Source: Salminus brasiliensis
Taxonomy: Eukaryota; Chordata; Actinopteri; Characiformes; Bryconidae
DNA: 64,000 nt
Assembly: GCF_030463535.1 (NCBI RefSeq)
Contig: NC_132880.1
Location: 41,421,842-41,485,841, forward strand
Reading direction: 5' to 3'
Shown: in pieces, positions 34,625 to 48,459 of the stretch
Numbering within the stretch: the stretch's first letter is position 1
Layout: every line of letters starts with the position of its first letter
Position numbers and translations under genes: made by a program
Notes under the pieces: generated by a model
Told to the model about the DNA's origin: nothing
Database searches by the model: none
The model's input: only the letters and a program-made list of their open reading frames with translations

Positions 34625-36480
34625 CTGTACAATTTAGCTTTGTAAACAGAGACCAACGTTCAGACACTGAATAAAAGAAAACATTCATCAAGAATCTTCA
34701 TCCAGACGAAAGGGATTTTTATAACACGTTATGGTGTTTCTCTTGATTTAGTGGTAGCCTAGTATTGAAGGCTTCTGCAGCAACCCTTAGAGTATTGCCA
34801 GTCTGGACGGTTAACGACATTCACCGTCATTGTGGAGTACCTCAGCTCACCTTGGCAAAGCAAATGTCCAGTTGCTTGGTACCACAATAAAAGGCAGTGG
34901 AGAGTGGAACCCTGTTGTTCATGTTGAGGACAGTTGTGTTATAGAAGATCTCATTCTTGATTGAAGTGTGGTACAGTTTGGAAAGATTTAAAGAGACTTT
35001 TGGTGCAGGATGTTTTGTTGGGAACTATCTTTTGTAAATAGTGTAATGGGAGCAAATTTAGGTTATGTTTGTTTAACAAAAATGTTGAAAAATAAAAACA
35101 AAACAAAAGAACAATGTATCTGGCATGATGAGCAGTGAATGGTCAGCAATTAGTAAGGGTATCATGTTTACCCTAAAATTGTACTCTTTAAAAGGTACCC
35201 CCAAAAGGTCACCACTCAAAACACAGTTTTCTCACCATTCAGCACTGTACAAAATAGACAAATAATAAAAATGGATGATTTGTTATTGCTGTTATAGAAG
35301 ATCTGATTATTCTTCGTCTATCTCATCAGTCTTTTTGTTTATGGCTTAACCATTGCAGATAATGCCTGTATTGTCCTGTACGGTTTTCTGCACCAGCTGA
35401 GGTGTAGGTACAGCATGTAGCCTGGTTCTGGTGTGTTTTTAAAAAAAAGGTACACATGTAAGTTAATTACAGTGCTTCCAGTGGTGATACAGAGCAATAA
35501 CATCTTCACCTTCCATCTTCTCCAGGGTAGACTGCTAATCTTCAGAGCAGCAGGTGGTTGCTAAAGAGATCGTCCTGCAGTGTGGCATCCATGATCACCT
35601 ATATTTCCTGACTTTTATCTAATGTTCTTTGATGGACCTCCACAATTCTTTATGCATGTACAGAGTTTGTGATACATCTGATATCTTCTGATAGATTAAC
35701 ATGAATTGAGTGAATACCTCACGTTCCAGTGAAGAATTAAAAACAAGTAGATGACTGTTTCTCAGCTGTGCTGCTGGATTGTGCGTTTGGTTTATACTAG
35801 TCTTTTTAAGGTGTCCATATTCATGTTCTTCAGGCAGTTGCCCTTCCGGGATTTCTGAACTTGCTTCATAGCTTTTCGAGTTAACCCAACTTCATGACAC
35901 TGGAGTGCAAAAGTGATCTCAAGCTGAGGGGAAGTGGTTCTGTATAGACCCCTGGTTATTCATATACAGCTTTGATACTTCTGATACATGTCTTTTTTAT
36001 TTTAAACTTTAATGTAATTAAATTTAATGTATTTTTAAGGGCTCAGCATGGCACCAAAAGGGGCTCCACTATTGTTAAGAGTGAACAATTTCTGCTGAGT
36101 GAAAGAATTTGTGTTTTTCTTTCATGCAAGGTCATGTTGTAATTAGCCACAAGTGAAATGAGGGGGAAATGTTCTGGTGAGTGTAAACAGACACGGGGAA
36201 ATCCAGAACTCCTGGTTTATTTAAGTTAGATCTTAATCACAACGTTGTCTTTTCCATGCAGGTTTTGGCTCTATTTGTTATTGATCATTTTTTCTGTTCT
36301 TTTCTCCAAAATCAAAAACAACGTCGCTATCGGTGTTATCAACACACTGTTTAATATTTCAGTATCCTTTGAGTAGATTGTGTAAAAGTGTTTGTGAGAT
36401 GTTGGTGAATTTGCCCGGGGAGACGCTCTACCGAACAGCCCAGTGTGTTTCTGTTTCTCTAGCGGGGGGGAATGGAAGGG
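34625..36480 (+). other. gatad1 3' UTR and gatad1-nkd2 intergenic DNA
   Basis: AATAAA occurs at 34669, 45 nt after the gatad1 stop, and again at about 35091 with A-rich sequence after it; either could end the transcript. The rest to 36480 shows no gene or clear repeat. Confidence 0.5.
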
Positions 36481-36495
36481 CTCTGGAAGCGTTGT

Positions 36496-36822
36496 CCCCA
36501 CCCGTATTCCGGGAAGCCCCGCCCCCAGCGCTGGTACTGGCTGGTAGATTCTTCCTTTCCTGCGCTGTGATTAGCTAACGCTCGTGTCCTGGGCCTTCTG
36601 ATTGGCTAGTGCCGCGCTCCCTGCGTTCTGATTGGATTGCGGTGCTGCTAATTGAGTACCGCCTTTCGACACGAGGGTTGGTTGCTGGTTAATTGTCATT
36701 CTGAGTTCCGATTGGCTTGTAGAGCCCCTTTCTACTACTGAGGGGCGGCTCGTGAATGCATATATGTGTACTACCAGCCAATCCTGGTGTAGGAGGCGGG
36801 GCGTGTTGGAATACGGGTGGGG
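36496..36822 (+). promoter_or_regulatory. CCAAT-rich nkd2 promoter
   Basis: Three inverted CCAAT boxes (ATTGG at 36601, 36631 and 36711) and one direct box (CCAAT at 36778) lie with GC boxes at about 36741 and 36793. The cluster is flanked by a perfect 15-bp inverted repeat, 36496-36510 against 36808-36822. The local GC content exceeds that of the neighbourhood. The nkd2-like ATG is 246 bp downstream. NF-Y binding is inferred from motif content only. Confidence 0.55.
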
Positions 36823-37067
36823 AAAAAAACGAAGCGCTCTCACAACCTTCGCCTCGCGTTTCTTCCTCAAAGATAAAGCCAAGCCGAACATTCCCACAGA
36901 GGATTTCACCAAACTTCAGTCTCCGATATTACCGGACCATATGGATACACCTAAACGGAATGTGGCCTGTTCAGCCTTCCCCTGCCAATCAAGGCAAAGA
37001 GGAACTCTCAGTTTTCCATAAGAGGATAATTAAATAGGCTAATTGGACTTTCTGAACACGGGGCAAC

Positions 37068-39872
37068 ATGGGAACATTACAGTCGAAACATGGTAAGATG
37101 GGTTTTCTGCCTGTGTGCAGCTAATGCTCTCCTCAGAGCAGAGGTTCACATAGACATTACGTGAATATTGATGTGCTCTTGTATCTCCGCCTAACACTCT
37201 GCCTTTTGCACTTGTTTATAGCGTGTAAACGAAGGGAGAGTCCAGAGGGTAAGTATCACGGTGTGGCAGTCAACTTCACTGGCTGAGTTTATGATGGTAA
37301 ATCTGGCTGAGGTGACCATGTCTGTTTTTATTAAGGTGGCACGTTTGCAACAAGCCCTCTTACCTTCCACAGGGAGTCAGACCCAGTCAGAGACAAGCAG
37401 GTAGGGACTGTCCCACTTCCCTCCAGTATTAACAGTATTTTACATGTTGTGTAGTTTTCTGTAGTATGAAGATGTGAAATTGGACTATTTTTCTTATGAA
37501 ATCACTGTATTACTGCTCCTGTGTTCAGGGTTGGGACAGAATCTGTAGGTCAGTGTTTAGAGAAACGTCTCCCAACGTTTTGGTACAGTATCATAGCCTA
37601 ATTCTACACCCACTCACTTCTGGCAGATTGAACATTAATACTACCAAAAAAAAAAAACCTAGTATTTACTTCACCTGATGTCTAGTTGTCTGTATTATGT
37701 TGCTATAAATGGAATAATAAAAATGTTCATTTAAAATATTTCCGTATTAAATCACTGCATTATTGCTTCCTTATGCAGTGTTTGGGCACAGCCTGTAGTT
37801 CAGTGTTTATAGCTAGCTACCTCTTCCAGTGTTTTTAACCTATGGTACAATTTGTGCTCGAGTATAATAGAGCACGTCTACACACACACACACACACACA
37901 CTCACACACACTCACTCATATGCATATGCACAGTCACTACCCACACTCTTGGACACACAGATACACACAGAAAGGCATACTTTTGCAAATTGTAGCCTGT
38001 GCTACAGTGCAATTTAGACGTCATGGAGAAGTTATATAGCATACCGTCGCTGTCCAATGAAAAACTTGTATCTCCGAAACAGCAGCTTTACAGGAGATAC
38101 AAAAAGGAGATAGGAAAATCTTCTTAACTCTTAATGGAAGTGTAAAAAATAAATAAATAAATAAATCCAAGTCAGTTTGGAGCATTTTTTTGGTTCATGC
38201 ATCCAGAATTATTCACACAGTGCACAGCAGCGATATATATGCCTAAATTGCAATCAAATGTTCATTGTTCTTAGAGAACCTTGAGTTTTTATTGGGTCCC
38301 GAATTTCTCCTCATGTGTACTAAGATATAACCTGCAGTCTATAACTTCAGTAAACTCTATATATCCAGTAAATCACAAAGTCTAGTACTGTCTTCCTGTC
38401 CTTCACTGACTGTTCGCTGGTGTGGGAATGTGATATGTCTAAAGCAAGGTCCAAAGTAGAAACCAGCCTTTTTTGTGTGTGTCCGTGTTTACCGCTCTTA
38501 TCGCTGAACTCTGGGTGGATTTCAGTATCCTGTTAAAAGTTGACAATCTCTCACCTTTCAGGATGGCGTGTAAGACCTCAAGGCCACTCTCTGGTGCAGT
38601 CTTATTTTGGTTATACCTGGGATGATTCTTAAAGGCTGGGATTTTGGTGGTTGCACTGTTTTCTACTGATATTTCTGACCCCAGTAAGTGGTTAGATGGG
38701 TAGAGTAGCCTAAACCCATAATCAAGGAAATATTTTTGTTACTATAGTGACATAATAAAAGTACCTCAGCAAAAAGCAACCTTAGGTAACTGGGTAACAA
38801 ATAGAACTACTGTGGAAGGTCTTAGTATATCCAGCATCTTTCAGCATGCATAAAAGTTTATTAGACTGTGGTTCTGATTTTGAATAAACCTCTGATCCAC
38901 AGTGAAATTTTTATCTCAGACGTAGAGGTAGAGGTGTAACCTGTAGCAATGCAGTGCAAATGCTATCACCCACATAACTGAATGAAGTTGAAAAGTAATT
39001 TGTAAGTAAATAGTAACTCATATGTTGTAAGTGTACTGACGCTGTCCCTAGTAGCTCCATTTTTGCATTTTCTGGCATTATGTGAATCCGGCAGTTGTTC
39101 TTTACATTGTGTATAATAGAAATGCCCCAAAATGACTTTATATTTACTTCCACTTTCCTTAAAAAATGTACTTAAGTAAAATTAACAGGGTTTATCTTCT
39201 TATTTACTTAATTAGCATTTCATTGAAGCCCATGAAACTGAGAAGATGCCACCAGTTTCTACCCATGTCTGGTGACTGGGTGGTCTTGCAACATCTGTTT
39301 TCAGATCAAGCATATACACTATCATCATATACATCATATACACAATATGGACAAAAGTATTGGGACACCTGCTCATTCATTGTTTCTTCCAAAATCAAGG
39401 GTATTATCCTGCTTTTGTCCAGGGAAGGTATTCTACTAGATTTTGGAGCATTGATATGAGGATTTGATTGTATTCCGCTACTAAAGCATTCCATACAAAA
39501 TATTACCAACCTTATTCCCTATTTCTAACTCATCTGCTCCACAGCAGACAAGCTGTGTGTGTGCATTTGCACGTCTGTGTCAGCAATGGGTGCAGCTTAA
39601 AGTAGCAGAATGCATGCATTAGAAGGGGTGTCCACAAACGTTTGGACATATAGTGTATTTGAGCCTTTTTGTGAAAGAATTGTCTTTTTATTTCACTTTT
39701 GCTGTTTTTTAGAGCAGGAACGCTGTGTGAAGCTCAGAACATTTCCACTAATGAATCAGAGACTTTTCAGTGCCGTTTCAGCTTCCCAGCCTAAATTCAT
39801 TACGCTCAGGACTTAACCATATGCAGACCAGCTAAGCTTTTTAATGGTATTTGGGAAGGGGCTCTCTTTCTC

Positions 39873-39940
<68 letters not shown>

Positions 39941-42900
39941 AATAGAGCCTGGAACCTTCATCACAATGTGAAATGCACATGGCTGGCAGCCAGAAGCGCA
40001 GGGTCTTTGAGCGCAGCCCCACCGCACATCTGGTACTAGTTTTGAAAACAGAGAGGGGCTGTCCTGGGAAAATGGGGGGAAGTGGTTGGGAGAGGAAGAA
40101 GGAGGTGTAGTTAGTGGGAGGAGTGGCAGGACGAAGGGGTTGTGGGAGACTACTTTGGAAATGGAGATGGGTGAACTAGGGGAGATGGGATGAGAGACCT
40201 GGGGTTAGTGAGGATTCCTCATTGTCTCGGCTCATCTCATCAAGCATCTCTTTAGTTCTTTTGTTCTTGTTGGCCACCAGAGTCATTTGGAGCGCTGTCT
40301 TTTGCTTTTTAAAATTTTTTAAAACCTGTTTGTAAATCAAATGTGCAAGTGTGACTCCTATTCTTTCCGCATAATAACTTCAACATAGAACATAGACAGC
40401 CTAGAACTGTCCAAAGAACTGTTTCCTTTTAAGAGTGCAGTATCTAACTTACCATAACAAGACCTGCTTTTGTACACAGTGCAGATTAGATGAGATTGAT
40501 TACATACAGATAGATTATATATATAGAGGATGGCCTGAGAAACCAGGACTAAAGAAAAAGAGTAGTGTATTGAGGAGTGCTGTTATCATATTTAGTTTAT
40601 TTTCCCCTGTACTCCTGGGCTCCTTCTACAGTTGGGGAGTGTAATTCACTTTTACACCACTGTCATAAATACAAATCGCAATTGAGCTCCCCTTCATGAA
40701 CAGCTGTACACATGCATTTGTTGACAAGCTGAGAGATATAGATCCGGCATCTAAAGTGAAAAAAGCATGTGGACTGAGGTGGTAGAGGAATATTACAGAA
40801 TTTTACACAAATATGAAAACAGCGCAGCGGTCTGAAGTGACAGTGACAGAGATGCCATTCTCCCTATTGCAGTCAGTGGAGCGTTAACATAATTTTGAAA
40901 TTGCTATTTTAACATAAAATTGTCTTATTTTTGTTGCATTAACACAAGAGTATGTCTTTACTTTGCTTAAAAAGCTTCTGATTTTATGTGACCTAACATT
41001 TCTACATTTTTATTTCTTTAAGTGATTGTTCAAGCCCTTGACTTTTTTTTAAAACTGCATTTATTAAGTAATGTGATATGTGTGGTATAACATTCATAGG
41101 TGTAAGCTTAAAAGTCAATGCAAAGCAACTTCTAGGCTAGTTTAAACAACAGCAAGACGTTAAGACTGAACCCAATCCAACAGAGCAATAAATGACCTCT
41201 GACCAACCTCTGAAGTTTTCCACTCTTTCCTCTACTTATTTCATTCTCAAAGTTGTCTTATTAGGAGTCAATTCAGTTTGTCACATTAAATTAAGGCTGA
41301 GCTGAGTTTATTACAGTGATTTTCAAGTCAAATATTATTGCTTTCAGCAAAGTGACGGCTGAGACGCTGGCATGAATGATCCAAGCCTTTAAATGTCTAA
41401 TTTCTTCCCCAGTTTTCCTCTGCATGCAGCATATGTTCTCAGAAATGGTGATCTTCGTGTCTTTTGGGGACGGGATGAGCAAGGATGGTTGGTGTGAGCT
41501 CTGGCTCTAATTATAACACTGCCCTTTTGTGTCAGCATCCTGCAGCTTGGGATCATAAAGCCTGGGACACTTAAAAGGGCCCGGCCACCGGGCTCAAAGC
41601 GGCCAGTGTTTGCTTGGAGAGGCTGGAAGAATCCCCTCTTTCACCCTTTTTCCGCTCCCAGCCTCACTTCAAAGGGCACGGGGGGAGGGGAGCGTGTGCC
41701 GCGGTCACTCATCTATGACTCTGTCTGCTTGGGAGAGAGCCTGGAGGTGACCGTAGCATGTTTACTCAAACGGTTCAAAAATAAGCAACAGGGTTGTAGC
41801 GCCGTCGGCCTAGTACAGCACATGCTCGCCGTAGAAGCACATGGGTAGAGCCACTAGGCCCACATCTACTGAAGGTCAGATGTCAGTGAAGAACGACAAC
41901 AGTGGAAGTTGTTAGGAATTTGGTCAAGTTGTTTGTGTAGTGAATCTATTATTACTAATGTCCAGCTATTACACTCTTACTGCACAGTGTGTGGCCAGTG
42001 AGCTCTTAAAAACCCCACAACAACCCAACTAATATATCTTAAAAAGGTGTTCACCACCAGCTGTAGATGTTTTACCAGATAAACAGTTTTTGGAGAACGT
42101 TATGGAATGTGGAGTGGTGGTTTCTTGGCTGAATTTAAAGAGGGAAAGTTCAGATTTATTGGTTTATGGAAATTTTTAATGTAACCACATCAAAGATAAA
42201 AGATTAGCGTCAAAGTCCATATTTTCAACACGCCTGCAGTGCTCTAAAGCCACCCATCAACACTTCTATAAAGTAATCTGACTCAGACTGAAGTGCCGAC
42301 ACTCACTTACTGCAATAACAAAGGCTCCATTCAGCAGCAAACCTGTTTGCTTTGACAGACTTGGAGAATGCTGGCGTAAAACACAACGCCATGCTTATGC
42401 TTAATATGCTCTGAACTATAAAGAGTCTTGAATGCTTGAGAGTCACTTTAACGTTGTTTGCATTTGGATGCCATTTAAACGTGTAATTCTGATTAAATGA
42501 ATTTGGCTGAGGGAATGAGAGAAAAGGATTAATACCGTGGACCTTAAGGCAATTTTTTTTTTTATCTCTTTTGCTTGCCTGAACATGGTGAGCAGCGCGA
42601 GATGGAGTTTGTGGAGCTTTAGTGCATAAGACCATAAAAGATAAAAATCAGTTGATTCCAATCTCAACATAAGTGCAACTGCCGCAGCCTAGGCCATGAC
42701 CGTACCCTAACCTGCCAACCTGCCTCGGCTCGATGATGATGCAATGAATGACATGGCAGGGTTTTTTTTTTTTTCTCTCGTCATGTAATAAGGCTCCGGT
42801 CCAGGTGTCTGGTGACAGGAAGTGAGGAGGAACAAAGCAGGCCACTGTTCCCAGGACTGTGAGTGTGTTCAGAAGGCAGTGTGGGTGGGTGGTGGAGGGG

Positions 42901-43307
42901 AAGCAGGACTGGGTGGGGGGCAGCCTACACCGCGACACCCGGCTAAGGGCAGGAAAAGGCCCCCCCTCTCACTGGTAACGCGAGCCCACATGAAAGGCCC
43001 TGGAGCAGGCAGAGCGTGGCAGAGGCTTGGCTGTGATGATGGGAGAAATCACCGGCAGAAAGGCCAGTCACTCATCACGCTCATCCGCTCAACGGCTTTG
43101 TTCTCCCTCACTCTGTCAGCCCTCAGAAGTTCCTCACACTGATGCAGCCATTGTTTGTTTACTTATTGTTTGTTTGTTTATGTGTTACATTTTATTGGTG
43201 ACTGATTTGTGTCTCCACTTGCTGCAAAAAAAGTTTAACTGGCGAACAGACAGTAGTAAGTAAAAGTAAATAGTAAGTAAAAGGAGATGCTCATATCCTT
43301 ATTGATG

Positions 43308-43341
<34 letters not shown>

Positions 43342-46300
43342 AAAAGAACAGCAATATTATTGTTATTATGGATAAAATAGATCAGCAACATTAGTAGTAC
43401 TAAATTAATATAATAATCATATTTTAAATTGTATTATTATTATTATTATTATTAATTATTGCTTACCTGGACATGGCAAGTGGAGTAAGGAGGTTTATGG
43501 GTGTTTAGTTGGTCTTTTAGTGGGATCAGTCAGTACCATCTCACCATACTAACCAATATCATGATAAACTGGATTTTCTTTTACAAATAGGAGTGTGTTA
43601 ATGAACGGAAACATCTGTCTATCTGCCTGTCTGCCTGTCCACCTGTCTGTTTGCCTGTCTGCCTGTCCACCTGTCTGTTTGCCTGTCTGCCTGCCTATCT
43701 ATCTAGCTATCTACCTATCTACCTATCTAGCCAATAGCAGATTACCTCTGCCCATATGGCTCAGTTAGAAGTGATTAAAGAGAGCGAGAGACAGAAAGAT
43801 ATAGAGAGTGCTAGAGAGAGAAACTACAGACCCAAACCTGCATCTCTACAGAAGAACAAGAAATGCTTTGGTATATGTATGTTGTAAACACACGCTCACC
43901 TGCGTCTCCCCTAACCTGCCTCAGCAGGCAAGACTCAGAGAGGCAAATCCTCTGCCTGTTTGTTTGGTGTCGTATGATTTAAAGTAAAGGCAACGCTGAT
44001 GCAGATCAGATGTCTGACAGATGTTCTCACAGGTAGATGGTACTTGCCCTTTTTAGGAGAAGTTAGTTCCAGTGTGGTTGTGTGTGCGGAACATATGCCA
44101 TGCACATTTGAGCTTAAATGGGAGCACTGTGGGTGTTGAGATTTACTGTGCTGTACGAGCCTTAATGAGAGGGGTTTTATGGTGCAGGGTGATGTAAAGA
44201 CTGGCAGGACTGGTGCTGTGTTTACATCATGTTCTCTCTCTGTGGGAGTTCTGCTCTTATTATCCTCTTAAAGAGCAAATTGGACTTACCCGTACTTTCA
44301 CTTTCTAAGTTGTGTATTCATTTTAGTTCTAAAATGTAAGTTACCTTGCTGTTCCTGAGGTAATAATACATAAACACATGAAGGCAGTGGGGCTGTGCTT
44401 ACTTTCAGCCATGGTTGGTGTACGTCTGATATGTCCCCTGGCGGTAAGCCGACCTAGATCCATTTAAGGATTTTGGTTTTCAGGTACTGGGCTGGCATCT
44501 TATTATCACTACAGGTCCAACAAAAGTTTGTTTGCCTGGAACAGACTAGCTTTTAATGTGTATTTGTTGTATAATACAGTATTCTTTTATCATTAATATA
44601 ATTTTCATGTCTTGATGACCAGCATTCATTATGAAAACACATTGTACAGCTGTTGGTAATCCCTGTGGTGCCCAAGCAGTACTATTTTCTAGGCAAGCCA
44701 CTGATTAATAGCCTTAGTGTATCTCATACCATATCAAGTGAGATAGCTTGGAGAAGGATACTTGAGTATGGAAGAGACAAATGCTAAACGGTGACTGGCG
44801 AGTGTTGAAGTGCTTACCCTTTTTGTCAGAGAATAAGAGCCAAACTGTAAGCTCAAATGCCCTTACCGTGCTATAAGCTAACTTTACCTTGTAGTCATGT
44901 GTGTAATCCAACATTTTCTTTATTGTAATAATGATTTAAAAACAGTTACTACATTTATACGGTTGCAATGAGTCGTTCAGTTTCCGAGCTGTAATGTCAG
45001 CTATCTGGCTTTCTTAAGCATCTGCCAGTTTGTGGGAAAATAAAACAGCCCACACCTCAATGCAGCTGTAGAGCTGAAGAAGTTGCTCCAATCTTCAAGA
45101 TGTCACCAGATGTCACCATTTGTAAAAATGAGGGCTTTAGAGGCCACTGGTTTGAATAAGAACATCAGTGTGAAGTTCAGGATCTAGTGTGCCTGTACTG
45201 TCAACTAGGGAGTGTTGTTGATTAAAACTGTTAATATTGTCAATCAGAAAATTGGTCTTTGTCTGAGTGAAGCCAAATACGCAATTAAGTAATATTGATT
45301 GTCATTGGAATGATACCTGTCAAGGGCTGGGATATATTAGGCAGCAAGTGAACAGCTAGTGCTGTAAGGCATGTTAACAGCAGGAAACATGGGCACACCT
45401 AAGAATCTGAGACGCTTTGCCAAATAGTCCTGGCTAGACGACTGGGCTTCAGGGAGGTGTTGTGGAGTGTGTAGGCATGCAGTGCTTAGTAGCTACCAAA
45501 AGTGCTGCAAGGAAGGACAACCAGTACACTGGCGACAGGGTTATGGGCCCCAAAGGCACATCAGTGTGATCCGTAGAAGCACCCCCTCACAGCTTTACAG
45601 AATATTTGCCAAATACCACAGGCCACCTTCAGAGGTCTTCTGTGGATTCTCGACGGGACAGATCTGTTTTGGCAATGCAAGGGCAAGTGGTTTTAATGTT
45701 GTGGCTGTTATGGTATATCGGCAGCCAATAGAAGGTGCTGTTTTAGAGATGCTCATTCTAATCAAAACTAGAGAACAGCTTAGAGGCCTTATTTTTCCAG
45801 CCAGCTGGAAAAGATGCACTGGATTGTTTGAGGGGAATTTGACTAATACTCCATACAGGCTTTAACAACATCAGTTGTCTTGTTTTCAGAGGAAATCTCT
45901 TAAATTAGAACTTGTGTGGGAACATGCACCGATTGGTTTGAACAACTACAGAAAGAATCAGTTGATTACAAACACATGTAGGTGTGCATGAGAGAAGTAG
46001 CAAATGTGTATTTGCCCTGTGTTAATCTGATTTGCTGAGAGCAATTCTGTGAGGTAGGGAACTGCAGTGCAGAGCCATCATAACATTAGCATTATTATTA
46101 TAGTGGACATTTGTACAGCGTATTGAACAAGTATTTTTCCGTAGTGATTTGGACAACAGTGGAATGATCATGCATGCTGAAGTGTTAAAAATATAAAATA
46201 TATGACCTACTGATGGTCTACTGATGGTTTTAATTAAAATGCTAATGTAAAAATAGGTTTACAGTGACATGTACAAATCTGGGCACCTTGTCAAAATGTG

Positions 46301-48414
46301 TTACTGTGAATAACTGTGAGTCAAAAATTACCTGAGTTCTAAAGGCATAAAGTTAAAGATTATACATTTCTTTTAAGAATAATTTTTAATTTGATATTTT
46401 GATATTTTAATTTGATATTTTGATATTGAAACAAAAAAGGAAAAATGCAGCATGGTCAGTACTTAGTAACACCCCCTTTGGCACAGCTTATAAATGCTTA
46501 TCGCAGAGTTTTTGAGTTCTTGTTTGTAAGGATTTTCACCCATTCTTCCTTACAAAAGGCTTCTAAGTTCTGTGAGATATTGGGGTCGTCTTGCTGCACT
46601 TACACTTTGAAGTATATCCACAGATTTTTAGGTTGGGGGACTGTGAGGGCCAAGGTACAACCTTCAGTTTGTGCCTCTTGAGGTAGTCTAATGTGGATTT
46701 GAGGTGTGCCTAGGATTATCCCATTATCCTGCTGTAGAAGCCATCCTTTCATCTTCAGCTTTTTAAATACTGTATGTTTAACACTTAAAAGCAGATCTAT
46801 TTGTAAAACTATCATCATAATCCCTGAATTCAGAACTGCTTTCATGTCTGCCATTGTTAAAGTTAGTAAGGTATAAAATACAGCCGTCTGTATGTAATTT
46901 ATTATACATTTAGGAAATTCCACTTCAGTCAGGAAGCCGACAGAAACTGATATGTCTTCCCTAAACATTACTTTTGGAATTTGTCATGACTGCTTTCATG
47001 CCTTTTATTGCACACATGAACACATCAATCAGCCCAGTAACACTTGATGTGGCCCTTGTGTTCAGTAATGGACAGGTCAGATGCCGTCTCATGTACCTAG
47101 ACCACACACTCTGTGTTGTGTAACTCTTGCCTTAGGGGTCATCTATCAGCTCTGAGATGACCGAAGGGAATTTGAATAGCCTTCTGCGCCGGTTAACGCC
47201 ACATGGAGCGAATTATGACAGAGATTAGCAAAGATGGCGAGCTGTTTTGCGCTGTAGGCCGCTCCACTTCCTCCCACTAAAATCAACAGTGCAAACCGTC
47301 TGGAAACAATTGTGCTTGAGACCACAGGAGTGCAAAGAATGAAGTAAACTTTTCCCCCCCTTCTTTGTGGCAGATACATTAGGGGGCTGATTGTAAGCTA
47401 AGAGAGACAGAATGCTGCAGGCTTTTGTCCAAACAAAGCCTGGCAGACACCCAGTTTTATACCATTGTTTTTTGGTTTGTTTGATCATCTTAAGTTAGAC
47501 AAGATGCAGTGGGTGAGAAGAAGTATGGAAATGTTGGTATGTATATTTTCTGTGGCATGTGTGTGCTCTGAAAGGCTGCATTTCAGACACAATTCAGGTT
47601 TGCACAGCTTCTTTTGGAATAGACATGAAGTTGGAGAGCACTTAAAAGTGTTGGCTGGAGCTCTGAGCCTCTGACCTATACGCTGACACACTATAGCTGT
47701 GCAGATGTGCAGCCCGGGCTACTAAACTCTCATCCAAACACGTCTGCCAGACAGGCTGACTGGGCCAAAGACAGTTGTTTTCTCTGGATATGTCAAAGCT
47801 TTAAAGCTTTACTCATCTCTTTCTCTCTCTCTCTCCCTCCACTCCTCCCTTTCTATTCTTTCCCTTCTACAGAATATGTGCGGTGCCGATTTAAAGGGTG
47901 ATCAGTTCTTGGATCCTGACTGCCCTCTGGAGGGTAAGCTGAGAAGTGCTGGCTGAGGCCCAAAATAGCTTCTGCTGGGGTTTTCCTGTTTTTTGGAGGG
48001 GGCACCTGGGTTTTGGGCTTCTGAGTGTTTTAATACACAGAAACTGGTTTGCTTTGCAGTAATCCTGCCACCAGAGAGAGCAGCTGAACACCAAAGTCAC
48101 AAGCTCACACCAGAGAATGGAGATGTCCTCCGGAAGACTGCAAAAAGTGATGTAAGAAAGATGTATCATCCAGTTCCTGTACCATGACCCACTTAGTTAA
48201 CTACAACAGCCAAAGTAAGGAAACCTCACGTTCCTGTTTTGTTGATAACAGGATGTGGAATGTAACATGCCTTCAATGGACGAAAATCGCCAAGAGTGGG
48301 TTTTTACATTATACGACTTCGACAACAGTGGCAGAGTGACCAAAGAGGTAACAGCTTTAACAACAATATTTCTGGACTAATAAAAAAAATAGAAGAAGTG
48401 TGCAATGTCTAAGT

Positions 48415-48459
<45 letters not shown>

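Larger units (their letters stand above)
37401..47872 (+). other. nkd2-like intron 3, 10.5 kb
   Basis: No gene is supported inside. It holds microsatellites, a Tc1-like MITE (39340-39657), two Tc1-like relics (45285-45722 and 46262-46760) and GC-richer patches at about 41560-41720 and 42770-43130 that are not obvious repeats and could hold regulatory elements. Confidence 0.6.

Noticed and set aside
36752-37037. Open frames of about 90 codons just before the nkd2-like ATG
   Set aside because: They lie in the promoter and 5' UTR, are in the wrong frame and resemble no protein.
43614-43732. Repeat array that might be read as CRISPR-like
   Set aside because: The units are simple CTGT/CTGC and CTAT tetranucleotides with no unique spacers. 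It is a minisatellite in a vertebrate intron.
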